Positions 48,701-60,032 of a DNA stretch of 64,000 nt are shown here, one piece after another; position 1 is the first letter of the stretch; the number at the start of each line of letters is the position of its first letter. The position numbers and the translations under genes were made by a program. The notes below the pieces were generated by a model. That model was not told where the DNA came from, did not search any database, and saw only the letters and a list, made by a program, of their open reading frames with translations. This stretch comes from Homarus americanus (lineage: Eukaryota > Arthropoda > Malacostraca > Decapoda > Nephropidae), in assembly GCF_018991925.1 (NCBI RefSeq), contig NW_024724368.1, positions 2,531,778 through 2,595,777 of the forward strand, read 5' to 3'.

Positions 48701-50411
48701 CAACACCAGGCACTCCCAGTGGTGGATCTGCTCAGACTACACCAACTGAAGAAAATGTGCCTCATTCCCAGATTTTCCAGCCTAGTCAGTCACTCTTCAG
48801 TTTTCAGTGTCAGAAAGCTGAATCAGGTCACTCAATTGAACCTAAAATTCACCATAATTTAGGTGAAGTTAAATCTCAGGTTGAATCTACAAAAGATGGA
48901 ACATGTGAATCAGTGTTGTCTGCTGGGTCTGCTTTTTATGATTCTAAGCAATTGACTGAATCTAAGCCCATGTTGCCCTCACAGCTTCCCACCATCCAAA
49001 GATTTAAGAGTTCCCCTGATTTTAGATCAACTGCCAAAGACAATAAGTTTGGCATTGTTCTTCAGGAAAGTGCAACAAAAGAGGCTGAGGATACCACTGT
49101 AGCAGAACTTGCCAACATCCTTAGTAATGCTGATGATATGGACCCACAAAAGAGAGAGAGAATTGAACAATACAAAAAGGAAAGACGATCGTATTTAAGA
49201 GAAAAGTACAAATCGGAGAGCTTCCGTGGTGGAGAAAAAGACGAGATGATCTTGAGACTTAAACAAAAGGCAACAAGTCCATCTCGACCAGAAGATGATG
49301 ACGATGGTGAGGACGAAGGTGAAATTATTCAAAGATCAGATACTGGTTGCACAATTTCTGGAAGGAGAGATAGCATTAGCCCATCAAAACAACTTCACGA
49401 GGTATATTCAGGGAGAACCAGCCCAACCAAACAGTTAGGAACTACTAATGTTGTGGTTGTTGAAAAATATAGCATGGACTCAACATTTATACCAGAGAGA
49501 AAAGGAGAAGGTGAAGGTTTGGTATTTAAGAGAAATTCGCCTGCTAGAAGAAGTCTCAGTGACATGGGAAGAGTTGGAGAATTGAAGAGTCCCACAAGAA
49601 ATCGCTTCTCAACTGGAAGTCCAACTCCTACTTTCCAGAGAAGCAGTAGTAGTGGCAGCAATAGCAGCAGTGGTGGCAGTCGACCAACTGAATTGACAAG
49701 TCCACGTTCTTGCTTGAGGAGATCTCCAGACAAGGAAGTATTACAGCGACGTTCTAGCACTGGTGATTCAAAGTCTAGTCCATCAAGAAAGAATTCGTCA
49801 CCAACTAGTCCATTAAAATCTCCCTCTGGGACTCCACCTTTTCGTAGATCAGGTAGTACTCGGGGAAGTGGACGTCACAAGACTGTTAAGGAGGACATTG
49901 ATGAAGATATTAATGTTAAAGAACGTGCTGCTATGTGGAGTAAGAGTAGAGAAAAACTTACTAGTTTAGATAAATTAGAAAAAGAGATTAAAGCAGAAAA
50001 AGTTATGAGTATTAAGCAAGAACAGAAGTTGGGAAAGGATTCAACAACAAGGAAAAACTCTACTCTTACACCTCTTTCTCCTGTACGAAAAACTTCTATT
50101 CCAAAAGCAACCCCATCTTCCCCTGGCATTCCCAAAGCAGTCCCATCATCCCCAGGAACTTCAAAATCGATCTCTTCTCCTGGCATTCCAAAAGCAACTC
50201 CTACCTCTCCGACCAGTGTTTCTAAGAAATCTACAAGTAAATTAGGAGAGAGTAGTAGTGAACTGACTGCTGCTGGAAATGCAGCTGCCAGGGGAAACTC
50301 TGGACAGCAAAGACGAATTAGGGATATGGCAGCCATATTTGAGAGAGACTCGCCTACAAGTGCCAAGCCAGCTGTTATTAGACAAAGTTCAAGAGAAGAG
50401 AAGAAGGAAAG
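45727..50411 (+). CDS. ARHGAP32: ARHGAP32/33 giant exon: disordered signalling tail
   Basis: A 4685-base exon, acceptor TATTACACAG, open throughout (1561 codons plus two bases). It begins ALDSPEKREMLIWEKYERSP. It is rich in Ser, Pro, Glu and Thr and almost certainly disordered. Motifs: TP repeats (PVTPITPVTPVTP, about 46876-46935); nine Y-x-N sites (47263-47853) plus SPYDEP (47314-47331); PPVPRPR (48595-48615), a class II SH3 ligand; a charged helix RERIEQYKKERRSYLREKY (about 49150-49215); and RKTSIPK (TSIP at 50092-50103), resembling an EB1-binding S/T-x-I-P motif. The frame reaches TAA at 50413, but AAAG/GTAAGG at 50411/50412 is a near-perfect donor, so the stop is probably intronic. The apparent upstream Met at 45655 is in the intron. 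Confidence 0.9.
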
Positions 50412-53052
50412 GTAAGGAATATTGATAGGTGTTTTGTATGTATGTCCATGACATCTTTCAAGCATGTGTGAAGGTAATTCACTCCATAATGAATTTGCAT
50501 GATGTCAATTGAATTAGTGAACCTTGAGTTCTGCATTTCTGTTATAGTTATCTTTAAATTGTACTAAAATTCTCTATAGTGTTTACTGTAAAAGCTCATG
50601 AACACTCAATTCCTTTGGATTTAAAATGTACAATATAAAATGTTATTGTCTTGGTAGTTATGAATGAAACAAATGATTTTGTTATACTGTATTGTTAAAG
50701 CACTTACGTATAGTAACTTTCTCTGACTATATTTTATCTTCCGATTATTAACTTGTAGTTATTACTCTTATTAAAGTCATATGCAATCACAATCATTGTA
50801 TGTTATGAACACATAGATGTATCCACTTAATAAGTTCATAAATTTTGCCAATATATCTTTAGAGGACTTGTAAGCTTCCTGTTTCCCTACTAGGTATTGA
50901 AGAAAGTTTGATGCTGCACATCCCTAAACACCAAAGATCAACCTCTCATCTGATGCAGTAGCTCCCTCACAAACGCCAGTTGTAATCACCACTCGGGGAA
51001 TGGTTAACATTTTCAGCCAATTAGAGGTGTTTATACTCTTCAACCTTCGACTTCAGCTCTGGATCCTTGGGTGGTGATGAAAATATGGGTTGCCATTATG
51101 AACTGCTGCCTCTGCTCTCTACCAAGAACTTGTTGTGGTTACATTCCAAATATTTTTCCTCATATGTGCATGTTATGAACTACTTTAGATCTGATATTCC
51201 CTTCATTAATTCTTTCTCTTGCTACAGGCAAGATTGTGCCATTGCAACCTATAGCCAGTTTTGATCCAGATTTCACCTAAACCCAGTTTCAATATTTCAT
51301 ACACATATGTGTATGTATTATAACTGAATATTTTTAATTAATGTTTTATTGCTCAGATTTCTGTGTCTATTGTCATGTTTCTAACTCTTACCAGTGGTGT
51401 AAATATTACCATTTTCACTTGTGCATCCAGTTTGAAGTTCATAATTGTGTTCATTCAGTTTGTTGTTGCTGTGTGTGTGTTGATTCAGGCATAACTTTTT
51501 ATATTTTTATAAATGTAATTGGATTTATGATCGGTTTAAATTCTGACAATTCTTTGTTTGTAATATATTAAACTTATTAGAAAACATGTCTTCAAAGCAC
51601 AAGAATAGGAATAATTTCAGATGCTGTGTACCTGATTCACAGCTAGCTAGGAGATAAACTAGTTTATATCTTGAAAACTAAAATACCTATCCAAAGCCTT
51701 GAACAATAATCTGATTGTTAAGATTAGAGAAATAAGATACATCTGGTGCAAAAGTGATTTCATAAAAGTCCATTTGTATAAAGTATCATAACTTGTTTTG
51801 AAGATATCCAGTGTAAATACTTGTATGAAATATAAGCATAAATAAATATTTTTCATCAATAACCTTCATAATAGGTCGACTGTACATGTCCCATAGTCAA
51901 ATCAAAATGCAAGTTAAATACACATCTTTAAAGGTATTGTATCAGGTGACCAAGAGATTGTTGGTTTTGGGTGTTTCAGGTGACCAAGGTAGTAGGCAGC
52001 TACCAAACAGGGAGGTACTACCACCTAGGATGATATAGGAAGCATAATATGTTGTCTAATGGTAGACCCTGCTGCCATATGGCATCACAAAAATTGTGAC
52101 CAAGTCCCAGGTTGCTGATCTGACTTTCTGCCTCATTTACACAATTGCAGGGTCTCAATTGTTTCTCTTACCTTGACAACACATCATATACTGTATATCA
52201 TTTCTCACTATTGATCTTTTTTTCATTTTTGTATTTCTTTATAGTTCTTTATTAGTAGTAGTACTGTTATTATTTTATTTTTAATTTTGTATTTTTATTA
52301 TAAATTTTATTTACTTTGAACTAATTATTATTCTTGTTATTATTACTATATTACATTTTTGTTCCCCAGGCTGCGATGTCGGTCAATGACCTTTGGTTCT
52401 CACACACATTATAGCAGCTGTGCAGTTCCTATCTGACCACAACCAGTAGTCTTAAGAAATATTTTTAAATTCTTATAGGTGTTACTTGTATTAATACAAG
52501 TGCACATGCTTCAGAGTAATACACATTCCATATGAATGCCGGAGTGGCTGCAGGAGAAGGGTGCCATTCTGAACACTGAACTCGTGTGCCTCACAGGTAT
52601 GTAATCAATGTCCCAGTAGTCCTTTGTATTTTTGTTAAATAAGTTTATTTTGTTCATTATTTAATTAAACAAGCTGCTGCTATGTTTGTTAAGAGTTATA
52701 GTTTGAGCATTCGTACGCTCGTGAATTGTGTAACAACTTACCAACCACAGGGACGTTAAACGAATTTTCCGTCTCAAAAATTTAGCGAAGTAGTACCGAA
52801 ACAACGTTAAGTGAGGACTTACTGCATTTCAATAGTCATCAGTTCCTCTAATAGCTGTAAACTAAAGAAATATAACTTCAGTTACGAACAGTGATGATGT
52901 AACTTCACGAGAGCAGGATCAGTGAATTCTATCAGGCCTTGCCAGCTCAAAACATATTGTTGCTCCAGTTTTCACTACAATTAAATGTAGTTGAAGGTTT
53001 CAACATTGCTCTCAACTGGATCTTGAATGTTTCAGCTATAAGTTGTACAGTA
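50412..53052 (+). other. Probable 3' intron/UTR region; terminal exon unresolved
   Basis: The best terminal-exon candidate begins at 51228 after TTCTTTCTCTTGCTACAG. Joined to AG it encodes RQDCAIATYSQF and a stop at 51262-51264, with AATAAA at 51841. Others: an acceptor CTGTTTCCCTACTAG at 50894, which gives an immediate stop. A protein-like open frame at about 50940-51060 (INLSSDAVAPSQTPVVITTR) is out of phase. A frame MPEWLQEKGAILNTELVCLT at 52536-52596 ends at a donor-like CAG/GTATGT. A MITE terminus relic lies at about 52725-52828. Confidence 0.35.
52040..52410 (+). repeat. Microsatellite-linked dispersed repeat, copy A
   Basis: It shares GTCTAATGGTAGACCCTGCT, GATCTGACTTTCTGC, CAGGGTCTCAATTGTTTCTC and the following CTCACTNTTGAT...TTTCATTTTTGTAT with 56190-56340. 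It ends in an ATT-rich tract and a CGGTCAATGACCT palindrome (52380-52392). The family is not recognised and it has no coding potential. Confidence 0.7.
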
Positions 53053-53054
53053 TA

Positions 53055-53895
53055 CAGTGGTCCCTCGGTTAACGAGCACAATCCGTTCCAGAAAGTTGCT
53101 CGTTAACCGAAACCATTGTTTCAATGGGTTTTGGGGTAATTGGTTCCAGCTCACCGAAAATTGCCTAAATTCAACAAAAAAGTTAGAAAAGTACACTTAC
53201 TTTGAGGTGTGTTGTACAAGGCTCCTGGAAGATGATGATGATGATGATGATGGGAATTAGAATGGGGGTGAAGGAGAAGGAAGACGAGAAGGCATTGAGG
53301 TGGAAGAGAAGTCACCCCATGGTGCCATTTCACCCATAAAATTTTAGTTCTCTTGGTGTAATTAAAGATTATTTTCTTTAAACCAACACTGTGCTGCATT
53401 ATATATAGTCAATATATAAAATAAATTTCAAAATGACCAATAATTTGCTTGGAAACAGAAAAAAAGTGTTTAGCTGGAGAGAGTCTCAAGCAAGATGTTA
53501 CCTCCACTGAAAAGACAGAGACTGGCGCCAGTTTGCTGTGTTGACAGGCTAGATGGCATACATAAAACTAGTTTCCTTACCTATAGTTATGTTCAATAAT
53601 TGTTAAAATGACTAAAAAATTTAATATTAAACTTTTAAAATTATTGAATAGTATAAACTTCTTGATATTTACTAAAATAGTAAGGAATTTAAGCCCTAGA
53701 ACCGATTACTGTATTGGCGGACTAATACTACAGCTGGTGGACCGCCAAATGCAAGTGAAAACATGTCGTGGTCGTCTCGTAAGAAACTCGTTAATCGAGG
53801 GATTGCTCGTTAACCGAAGTTAAGAATCTTATGGAAGGTAACTCGTTAACCGAAATCTTGTTAACCGAGGCGCTCGTTAACCGAGGGACCAGCTG
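53055..53895. mobile_element. Tigger-like MITE, CTCGTTAACCGA family
   Basis: CAGTGGTCCCTCGGTTAACG at the left; at the right, GCTCGTTAACCGAGGGACCAGCTG, with the last bases mutated. CTCGTTAACCGA/GTTAACCGAAA motifs are iterated at least six times at the two ends. TA precedes the left end. Confidence 0.85.
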
Positions 53896-54607
53896 ATCGT
53901 TCGTACTCTCCTAAACAATGTTGCAAGCACTCCCCATCTTTCAAGCACCGAATTTTTTGGTAATTCAAGTAACCTAAAGCTCCTTTTTTGTTAGTAATCT
54001 GAATAAGCAAAAGAGCACAAAATTAATGCGATACCACTACCTGCGTAAGCTATAACCATGGTCACATTTCAACCAATCACATAAGCGATAACTGCTCAAG
54101 TGAGACTCCACTGTACAGGTACTCCTCGACTTACAACTTACTCGATTTACAACCACCCGGACATACGACCGCCGCAGTCGTATAAAATAATTTTCTAATT
54201 ACCGTATTTTTCGGCTTAAAAGACGCACTTTTTATGACAAAAATATAACTCGAAAATTACCATGCGTCTTCCAGGATGCTAGTCGATGAGTTGTAGCAGA
54301 GGATTTGTAATCAGCCCCTTACTAAGACTGTTACCTCATTACAGTACTTAAACAATTACAAGTATTCTCTATACAGTACTATAAAACTATTGATTTAACT
54401 AATATTGTTGATATATTGCGAAAAAAAATATTAATAAACCCTTGCTGCTGTGTGGTTTGTTTACTGATGGCAGTGGTGCGGCAGGGCCATATATTGAATT
54501 TTTTACTTTTTTACTTTTATCCTCTTCGCCACTGATCGGCTTGTTAGCCGCTTGGGCGATCGGTCACGACTCTTTTCCTTTATATTCTTCACCAAAAGGT
54601 CGGCTCG

Positions 54608-55321
54608 CTAGCCGCCCGGGCGATCGGTCACGTCTCTGTCACGCACTGTTGGCAAATACTGGGCATGCACCGGCTCCTGAATGTACCTGAACCCGCTCCA
54701 GTGTTGGTCAAGTCTTCTCTTGAAAGAGCTCACACTCGGTGCCGTCACAACACTTTCTGGTAGATTGTTCCAAGAGTTTACAACCCTCACTCCGAAAAAG
54801 TTTGCCCTCACGGTTTTCCGGACTTGCGGCTTCTTCAATCTTGAGCTGTGACCCCTTGTGGGGCGAGCGTCCGCCAGCTCCAAGTAAGGACACTCAACTG
54901 AGTAGTGCCCCCTGAGATGCTTATAAACCTCAACTAGGTCCCCCCTTGCCCGTCTGTAGTATAAGCTAGGCAAGTTCAGGCGCTCCAATCTCGCAGGGTA
55001 GCTGAGATGCCGAAGTGCAGGCACCAGCTTGGTGGCCCTCCTTTGAACATTTTCAACCAACTGACAGTCCCTAGCATATCTCGGGGACCAGATGGGGTGA
55101 CAGTACTCCAGATGGGGAAGCACTTCACTCCTGAAGATCGTCACGAGGGACGGACCGTCTAGATATCTGAACGACCTTCTTATAAGACCCAATAATTTAT
55201 TTGCCTGATTTACCTTCTTCTCACAATGGCCCGAGAACTTCAGCTCATTGTCAACATACACACCTAGGTCCTTCTCACACACAGTCTCAACTAGTACATT
55301 TTCTTCATCCCGTTGGGACAT
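54608..55321 (-). mobile_element. 5'-truncated CR1/L2-like retrotransposon fragment
   Basis: A 237-codon minus-strand frame encodes the C-terminal end of a non-LTR reverse transcriptase: KDLGVYVDNELKFSGHCEKK, then FRSEVLPHLEYCHPIWSP, LNLPSLYYRRARGDLVEVYK and VVNSWNNLPESVVTAPSVSS FKRRLD. These are the thumb and tail motifs of the CR1/L2 group. The polymerase core and endonuclease are missing. Downstream, GGCGATCGGTCACG is duplicated (about 54555 and 54620), possibly a 3' tail repeat. Confidence 0.85.
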
Positions 55322-55599
55322 ATGGTACGCCTCCTTACCGTTGGTACGCCCAGGTTGTCTGCTGGTCTCAAATGCAGGAATGTTTGTTTCTTTATATGTA
55401 GGCTCTCATATTTGGACACCTATTTACAGTAGGCTCTCATATTTGGATACCCATTTAGACTGTAAAAACCCCACAAAATTAAATCTTCCAAATTTAAATA
55501 CACCTTCGTCATCCAAGTAAATACACACATACAACAACATTGGCTGTCCTTATGTTTTCAACTTTATTACCACTGGTGGGTAGATATTTTATTTAATTC

Positions 55600-55890
55600 A
55601 GAAACATTAATTAAAATATATATGAACAGTAAATAAGTGTGACTTTCATATTCTTATGAAGAGTAATGATGATATGTTTACACATGTGCTCACTTACATA
55701 CACGACCTCACTTTTTTTTTTACCCTTAATTGTTAGCTACTTCCATTGTTCCATTTATTAACATTAAATAACATTACTTAAAACAGCCATATTAATTTTT
55801 CTACATTAATTTTAATACAGCTACAATGGAGGACTTATTTTATTCAGTTTTATAATTATGTAGAACCAATCAGTCACTGGGTTTGCAAAA
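55600..55890 (-). repeat. Inverted copy of the interior of the 42989-44486 element
   Basis: ATTCTTATGAAGAGTAATGATGATATG, split here as CATATTCTTATGAAGAG and TAATGATGATATGTT, together with TTAACATTAAATAACATTAC, matches 43560-43760 and 43980-44160 in reverse complement. Just left of it, TACAGTAGGCTCTCATATTT occurs twice (55396-55460), two copies of a terminus-like block. Confidence 0.7.
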
Positions 55891-56184
55891 AAATGAGTTG
55901 TTTTTTTACTTTTATTTTGTTTTTAAATAAAGATTTTTTGTTTTATATAGACGTTGATATACATGTTTACATTTGCTTACCTTCTACTGTTGGAAAATAT
56001 TTCCCGTCTTGTCATACCGACAAAAACAAGAGAAAAAATGTAAACACTACAGCCCCTAAGATGTGGAGGTGACCAGGTGTATAAAATGAGTGCTGTATTA
56101 AAGATTTCACCTTCTTATACAGATTTTTTTTTAAATTGATGAAAATGACGACTGATAAGCAGTTCTAAGTGATGATATTCAAAG

Positions 56185-56715
<531 letters not shown>

Positions 56716-57474
56716 TTTTTTTTTTAGAATTTCATTTCCAAAATCAGGGTGCGTCTTCCAAGCCGAAAAATTCGATACGTATTTTCGAGTCCCGACGTTA
56801 GTGATCGCGCTGTGTACTGACAAAATTTTTGCTTGTAATTCCATTTAAAATGGCTGGCAAGCGTAACGGTGAGAGTTCTCGTGGTGCTGAGAAGAAAGAG
56901 ACACCCATTTTAGATTTTAGATGTATTATTTTCGCATTTTCGATTTACGACCAATTCGACTTGCGACCTGGTCGTCAGTCCCTAACCCCTTCGTAAGTCG
57001 AGGACTGACTGTATTACTAATTTATGCATAAAGAATGGTTTCTACATACAAACCATCCTCTGGGTGATGTGACTCGTTCAACTGCTTAACCTGGTAATCA
57101 CCGGGACGGGCAGAACCTCCCGCATGGGTCGCACGTGTTATGCCATTCCAAGATTGCAGCATCATATCTCAGAATATTGCCCACCAACTTTTTATAGCAG
57201 TGACAATGCAGGTAAAGCATGCGGGTAATGACCATCGTAAAACTGATCTTTAGCTACAGCATAATGGTAAATTTTTTACATGTAAAACTGATCGAGTACA
57301 TATTGATCCATTGTATAACGGTCATTACCTGTACTGTATTACAGTCTAGGTGTTCTTATTTTCTAGTTTGTCACAATCATTGTTAATTGGAGACTAATAA
57401 TTCTTCAGAACTTGAATTTCAAAACTTTATAACCATTATTTACATTCATTTAATATAGTATTTACAGTCCACAT

Positions 57475-57508
57475 TTTATTGAATATCTACTCTTCAGTAG
57501 ACTTTATT
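57475..57508 (-). terminator. NDUFAF6: NDUFAF6 polyadenylation signals
   Basis: Two AATAAA hexamers on the minus strand (57503-57508 and 57475-57480) lie 83-116 bases beyond the NDUFAF6 stop codon, the expected place for a 3' UTR end. Confidence 0.65.
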
Positions 57509-57590
57509 AACTTATAAACTACAGGTATTTTATATAAGAGAACATTTTACTAACATACTTTGCATGAATTTTAAATGCATCTATGGATCT

Positions 57591-57776
57591 TCAGTAATTA
57601 TTACAAAACTTCGCCCATAACATTAGATATGGAAGTTTGTTATTTCGCCTCTGAAGAGTGGAATCGAACACATCAAACTGTACACGTTGCAGAGCCTTAA
57701 GATATGTTGCTACTGCTACACTGGGAAGAAGACAAATCCTTGCCTTCTTTGGGACGTCGTTTATAAAACTTCGAGC
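57591..57776 (-). CDS. NDUFAF6: NDUFAF6 last coding exon
   Basis: 61 codons plus TGA. After acceptor ACTCTTTTCTAG it encodes ARSFINDVPKKARICLLPSV, then AVATYLKALQRVQFDVFDST and LQRRNNKLPYLMLWAKFCNN Y. This aligns along its length with the C-terminus of human NDUFAF6 (ARSF..VP.KA....LL..V....YL+.+QRV.FD+F...LQ++N). The protein belongs to the squalene/phytoene synthase-like fold and is needed for assembly of the ND1 region of mitochondrial complex I. The shadow frames on the plus strand are not coding. Confidence 0.95.
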   Translation of the reverse strand, partial: ARSFINDVPKKARICLLPSVAVATYLKALQRVQFDVFDSTLQRRNNKLPYLMLWAKFCNNY

Positions 57777-59684
57777 CTAGAAAAGAGTAAAGTACCATCT
57801 TGAAAAATGTTGCATTAAAAGGGAGCTGTTGGGGTTAATGAGAAATTAACCTCAATCCTCATACAGTAAAATCGTACACATTATGCATGGAAATTATCAG
57901 CATCTAAGGCATTTCCAAAGATGGTCAAGAAAAATTATGACAAAATCATACTAGTTGATAAAATGAATAATAAACTAGGTTTATAATGTACAATACACTC
58001 CTACTTATCCAGTACAAGCGTTGGATTTGCATTTTTATTATTTGGATACAGGTCATCCTTATTTATTACAAACTCACCTATCACAGTTTTGATTTATCCC
58101 AATATAATTTTCATAACCATTACTGTATAATTATTTAATGTGTTTTTTTGCAACCATTAAAATAATTTTAATGTGCACATACTAATTACTTCCACCTTAG
58201 CAAAAATTAATGAGAACCTTCAAAATGCTAAGAAACGTACAGATAAACTTAGATTTACGATGGGGTTACGTTCCTGAAAACCCCATAATGAATCAAAATA
58301 TTGTAAATTGAGTTCATTATAACATGAGGTTCAATGGGTTACGTCCCAGTCAGTCCAACACACCACACACATGTACGAGTATCACGGGAAAAACTATCCC
58401 TACACCACATCATTAAGAACAAGCCCGGCCACCTTATTTCCAGAGACATGGTTTTCCTGGGCGCCTTGACCTTGCCAGACACAGGAACCTTCAGCAACAG
58501 CTTGCATGACATTTTCAAAGTTACACATAAACAGAGTAAAAGCTTTTTATTCACAAAAACAAAGAGAAAGAACTTCACAAAAACAGGGTACAAGCTGAAT
58601 GTTAGTGATGTCCTCTCACTGAAATAAAAAATGCACCAATGACAGTAGTCAACACTCACATGTCCACAAAAACAGAACCAAAGTACTTTACATTCACAAA
58701 ATACATTTGAATAATGGTATGTACAAACTGGATAAGTATGTAATTAAGAAAATTTGTAACCAGGTGAGAAGGTTGGGTCATCTTACACCTATGACCTGAC
58801 TACAGACAGCTGCTGTGCTTATGAAGATTAGGGTCACTGCCTAATGACCAGACCATTGTGGACGCCTACGGTCACCTAGGGACTTGATCTCACTCTCCTC
58901 TACTGTATATATTAGCCTTCTCAAGTATTTCTCCTTAGTCTGTACTTGTCCTGGACCTTATGAAAATTTCATTTTTTGTGGGTTCGCCATATATGACAAA
59001 AATTCAAGTCCGGACCTTACGAAAAATGCTTTTTTGGCCGGTTCGCCAAAAGTGCCGGAACGACAGGTCCGGACCTTATGAAAATTTCATTTTTTGTGGG
59101 TTCGCCATAAATGACAAAAATTCAAGTCCGGACATTACGAAAAATGCTTTTTTGGCCGGTTCGCCAAAAGTGCCGGAATGACAGGTCCCGGACCTTACGA
59201 AAATTTCATTTTCTGCAGGTTTGCCAAAAATGACAAAAATTCATGTCCGGACCTTACGAAAAATGCTTTTTTGGAGGTTTCGCCAAAAGTGCCGGAACGA
59301 CAGGTCCGGACCTTACGAAAATTTCATTTTTTGCGGGGTCGCCAAAAATAACAAAAATTCATGTCCGGACCTTACGAAAAATGCTTTTTTGGCCGGTTTC
59401 GCCAAAAGTGCCGAAACGACAGGTCCGGACCTTGCGAAAATTTCATTTTTTGCTGGTTTGCCAATAAAGAAGTCTACACAGCTTCAATGTAGTGGAATCT
59501 AAATATGGTCTTATAGGTGCAAGTCAACCCTACATATGCAATTCCTGGGGATGTCAAGGAAGTTAAGTGTGAATGGATGAGAGTGAAAAGAGCGTCTGTG
59601 TTTGCTCATGACTCGAGCCATCCTGCAGCAGTGTGGGAAAAGTCTCCGAAAATAATATAGAAAAAACACACACAAAAAACTTAC
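57777..59684 (-). other. NDUFAF6: NDUFAF6 last intron
   Basis: A 1908-base GT-AG intron (donor CAT/GTAAGT on the minus strand). It contains the 118-bp TCCGGA satellite and a solo terminus-like block at about 58240-58340 (GATGGGGTTACGTTCCTGAA). 58350-58940 holds only unconvincing open frames. Confidence 0.88.
58950..59466. repeat. 118-bp higher-order tandem repeat (59-bp dimer)
   Basis: About 4.5 dimers. Monomer A: GTCCGGACCTTATGAAAATT with TCATTTTTTGTGGGTTCGCC and an AAATGACAAAAATTCAA end. Monomer B: GTCCGGACCTTACGAAAAAT with GCTTTTTTGGCCGGTTCGCC and AAAAGTGCCGGAACGACAG. Both are 59 bases and share GTCCGGACCTTACGAAAA and GGTTCGCCA(A), so a 59-bp ancestor duplicated, diverged and then amplified as a dimer. 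Confidence 0.95.
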
Positions 59685-59792
59685 ATGTTCAAGATGTTGA
59701 TGTGCAATGCTAGCTGTATCAAATATGACATCTTTCACTTTTTGTTCCTGACTTCCACGAATGACATCCTCTTGAGAAATTCCATGTTTCAT
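59685..59792 (-). CDS. NDUFAF6: NDUFAF6 penultimate exon
   Basis: 36 codons, phase 0 at both ends, acceptor AATTTCAG, donor CAT/GTAAGT. It encodes MKHGISQEDVIRGSQEQKVK then DVIFDTASIAHQHLEH, aligning with human NDUFAF6 MLHGVSQEDFLR...VRDVIYDIASQAHLHLKH. The leading ATG is an internal Met, not a start. The open frame past the donor is intronic. Confidence 0.95.
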
Positions 59793-60032
59793 CTGAAATT
59801 TATTGGAAAATTACACAAAAACTGGAAATGGAAAAATCTGATGAAGAATTTTATGTTCAACTTATATTAGACTTTGAAAGAGGTCACAAACAATTAAGTT
59901 TGGATAATTCCATAAAGATACAATAGCATGGAGGACAATTTGTAAAGTATTTTAAGTAATCATCACTAAAGCACAGTTTCTGCTATTCTTGTCTTTTTTC
60001 ATCACAAGAATACGGTACTGTAATGTACTTGC

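Larger units (their letters stand above)
17964..50411 (+). other. ARHGAP32: Gene span: SH3-RhoGAP protein, ARHGAP32/33 family (partial)
   Basis: Nine exons join in one frame (123+158+216+228+148+235+185+120+4685 nt) to give 2032 codons of a protein resembling vertebrate ARHGAP32/33 and Drosophila CdGAPr. Order: C-terminal half of an SH3 domain, KHGKLIAFF linker, complete RhoGAP domain with an arginine finger, a conserved LPPKYHTVIELP/KSPSGWKSIF block, an LRPVKSVESL block, then about 1560 residues of disordered Ser/Pro/Glu-rich tail. Family members stimulate GTP hydrolysis by Rac, Cdc42 or Rho, bind SH2/SH3 adaptors and act at membranes and adhesion sites. Codons split identically (AG plus one base) at three successive GAP junctions. 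The PX domain, the first SH3 half and the start codon were not found in the window and are probably upstream. NDUFAF6 converges from the right. Confidence 0.9.

Noticed and set aside
46551..50465. Long minus-strand open frames under the giant exon
   Set aside because: Shadows of the plus-strand coding sequence (Ser/Thr/Pro codons read backwards).
58334..58659. Open frames on both strands (about 100 codons)
   Set aside because: No family resemblance; overlaps a repeat terminus and has no convincing splice sites.
59511..59684. Continuation RRLFPHCCRMARVMSKHRRS of the NDUFAF6 penultimate frame
   Set aside because: It follows a strong GTAAGT donor and does not match the family; the true continuation is at 57776-57591.
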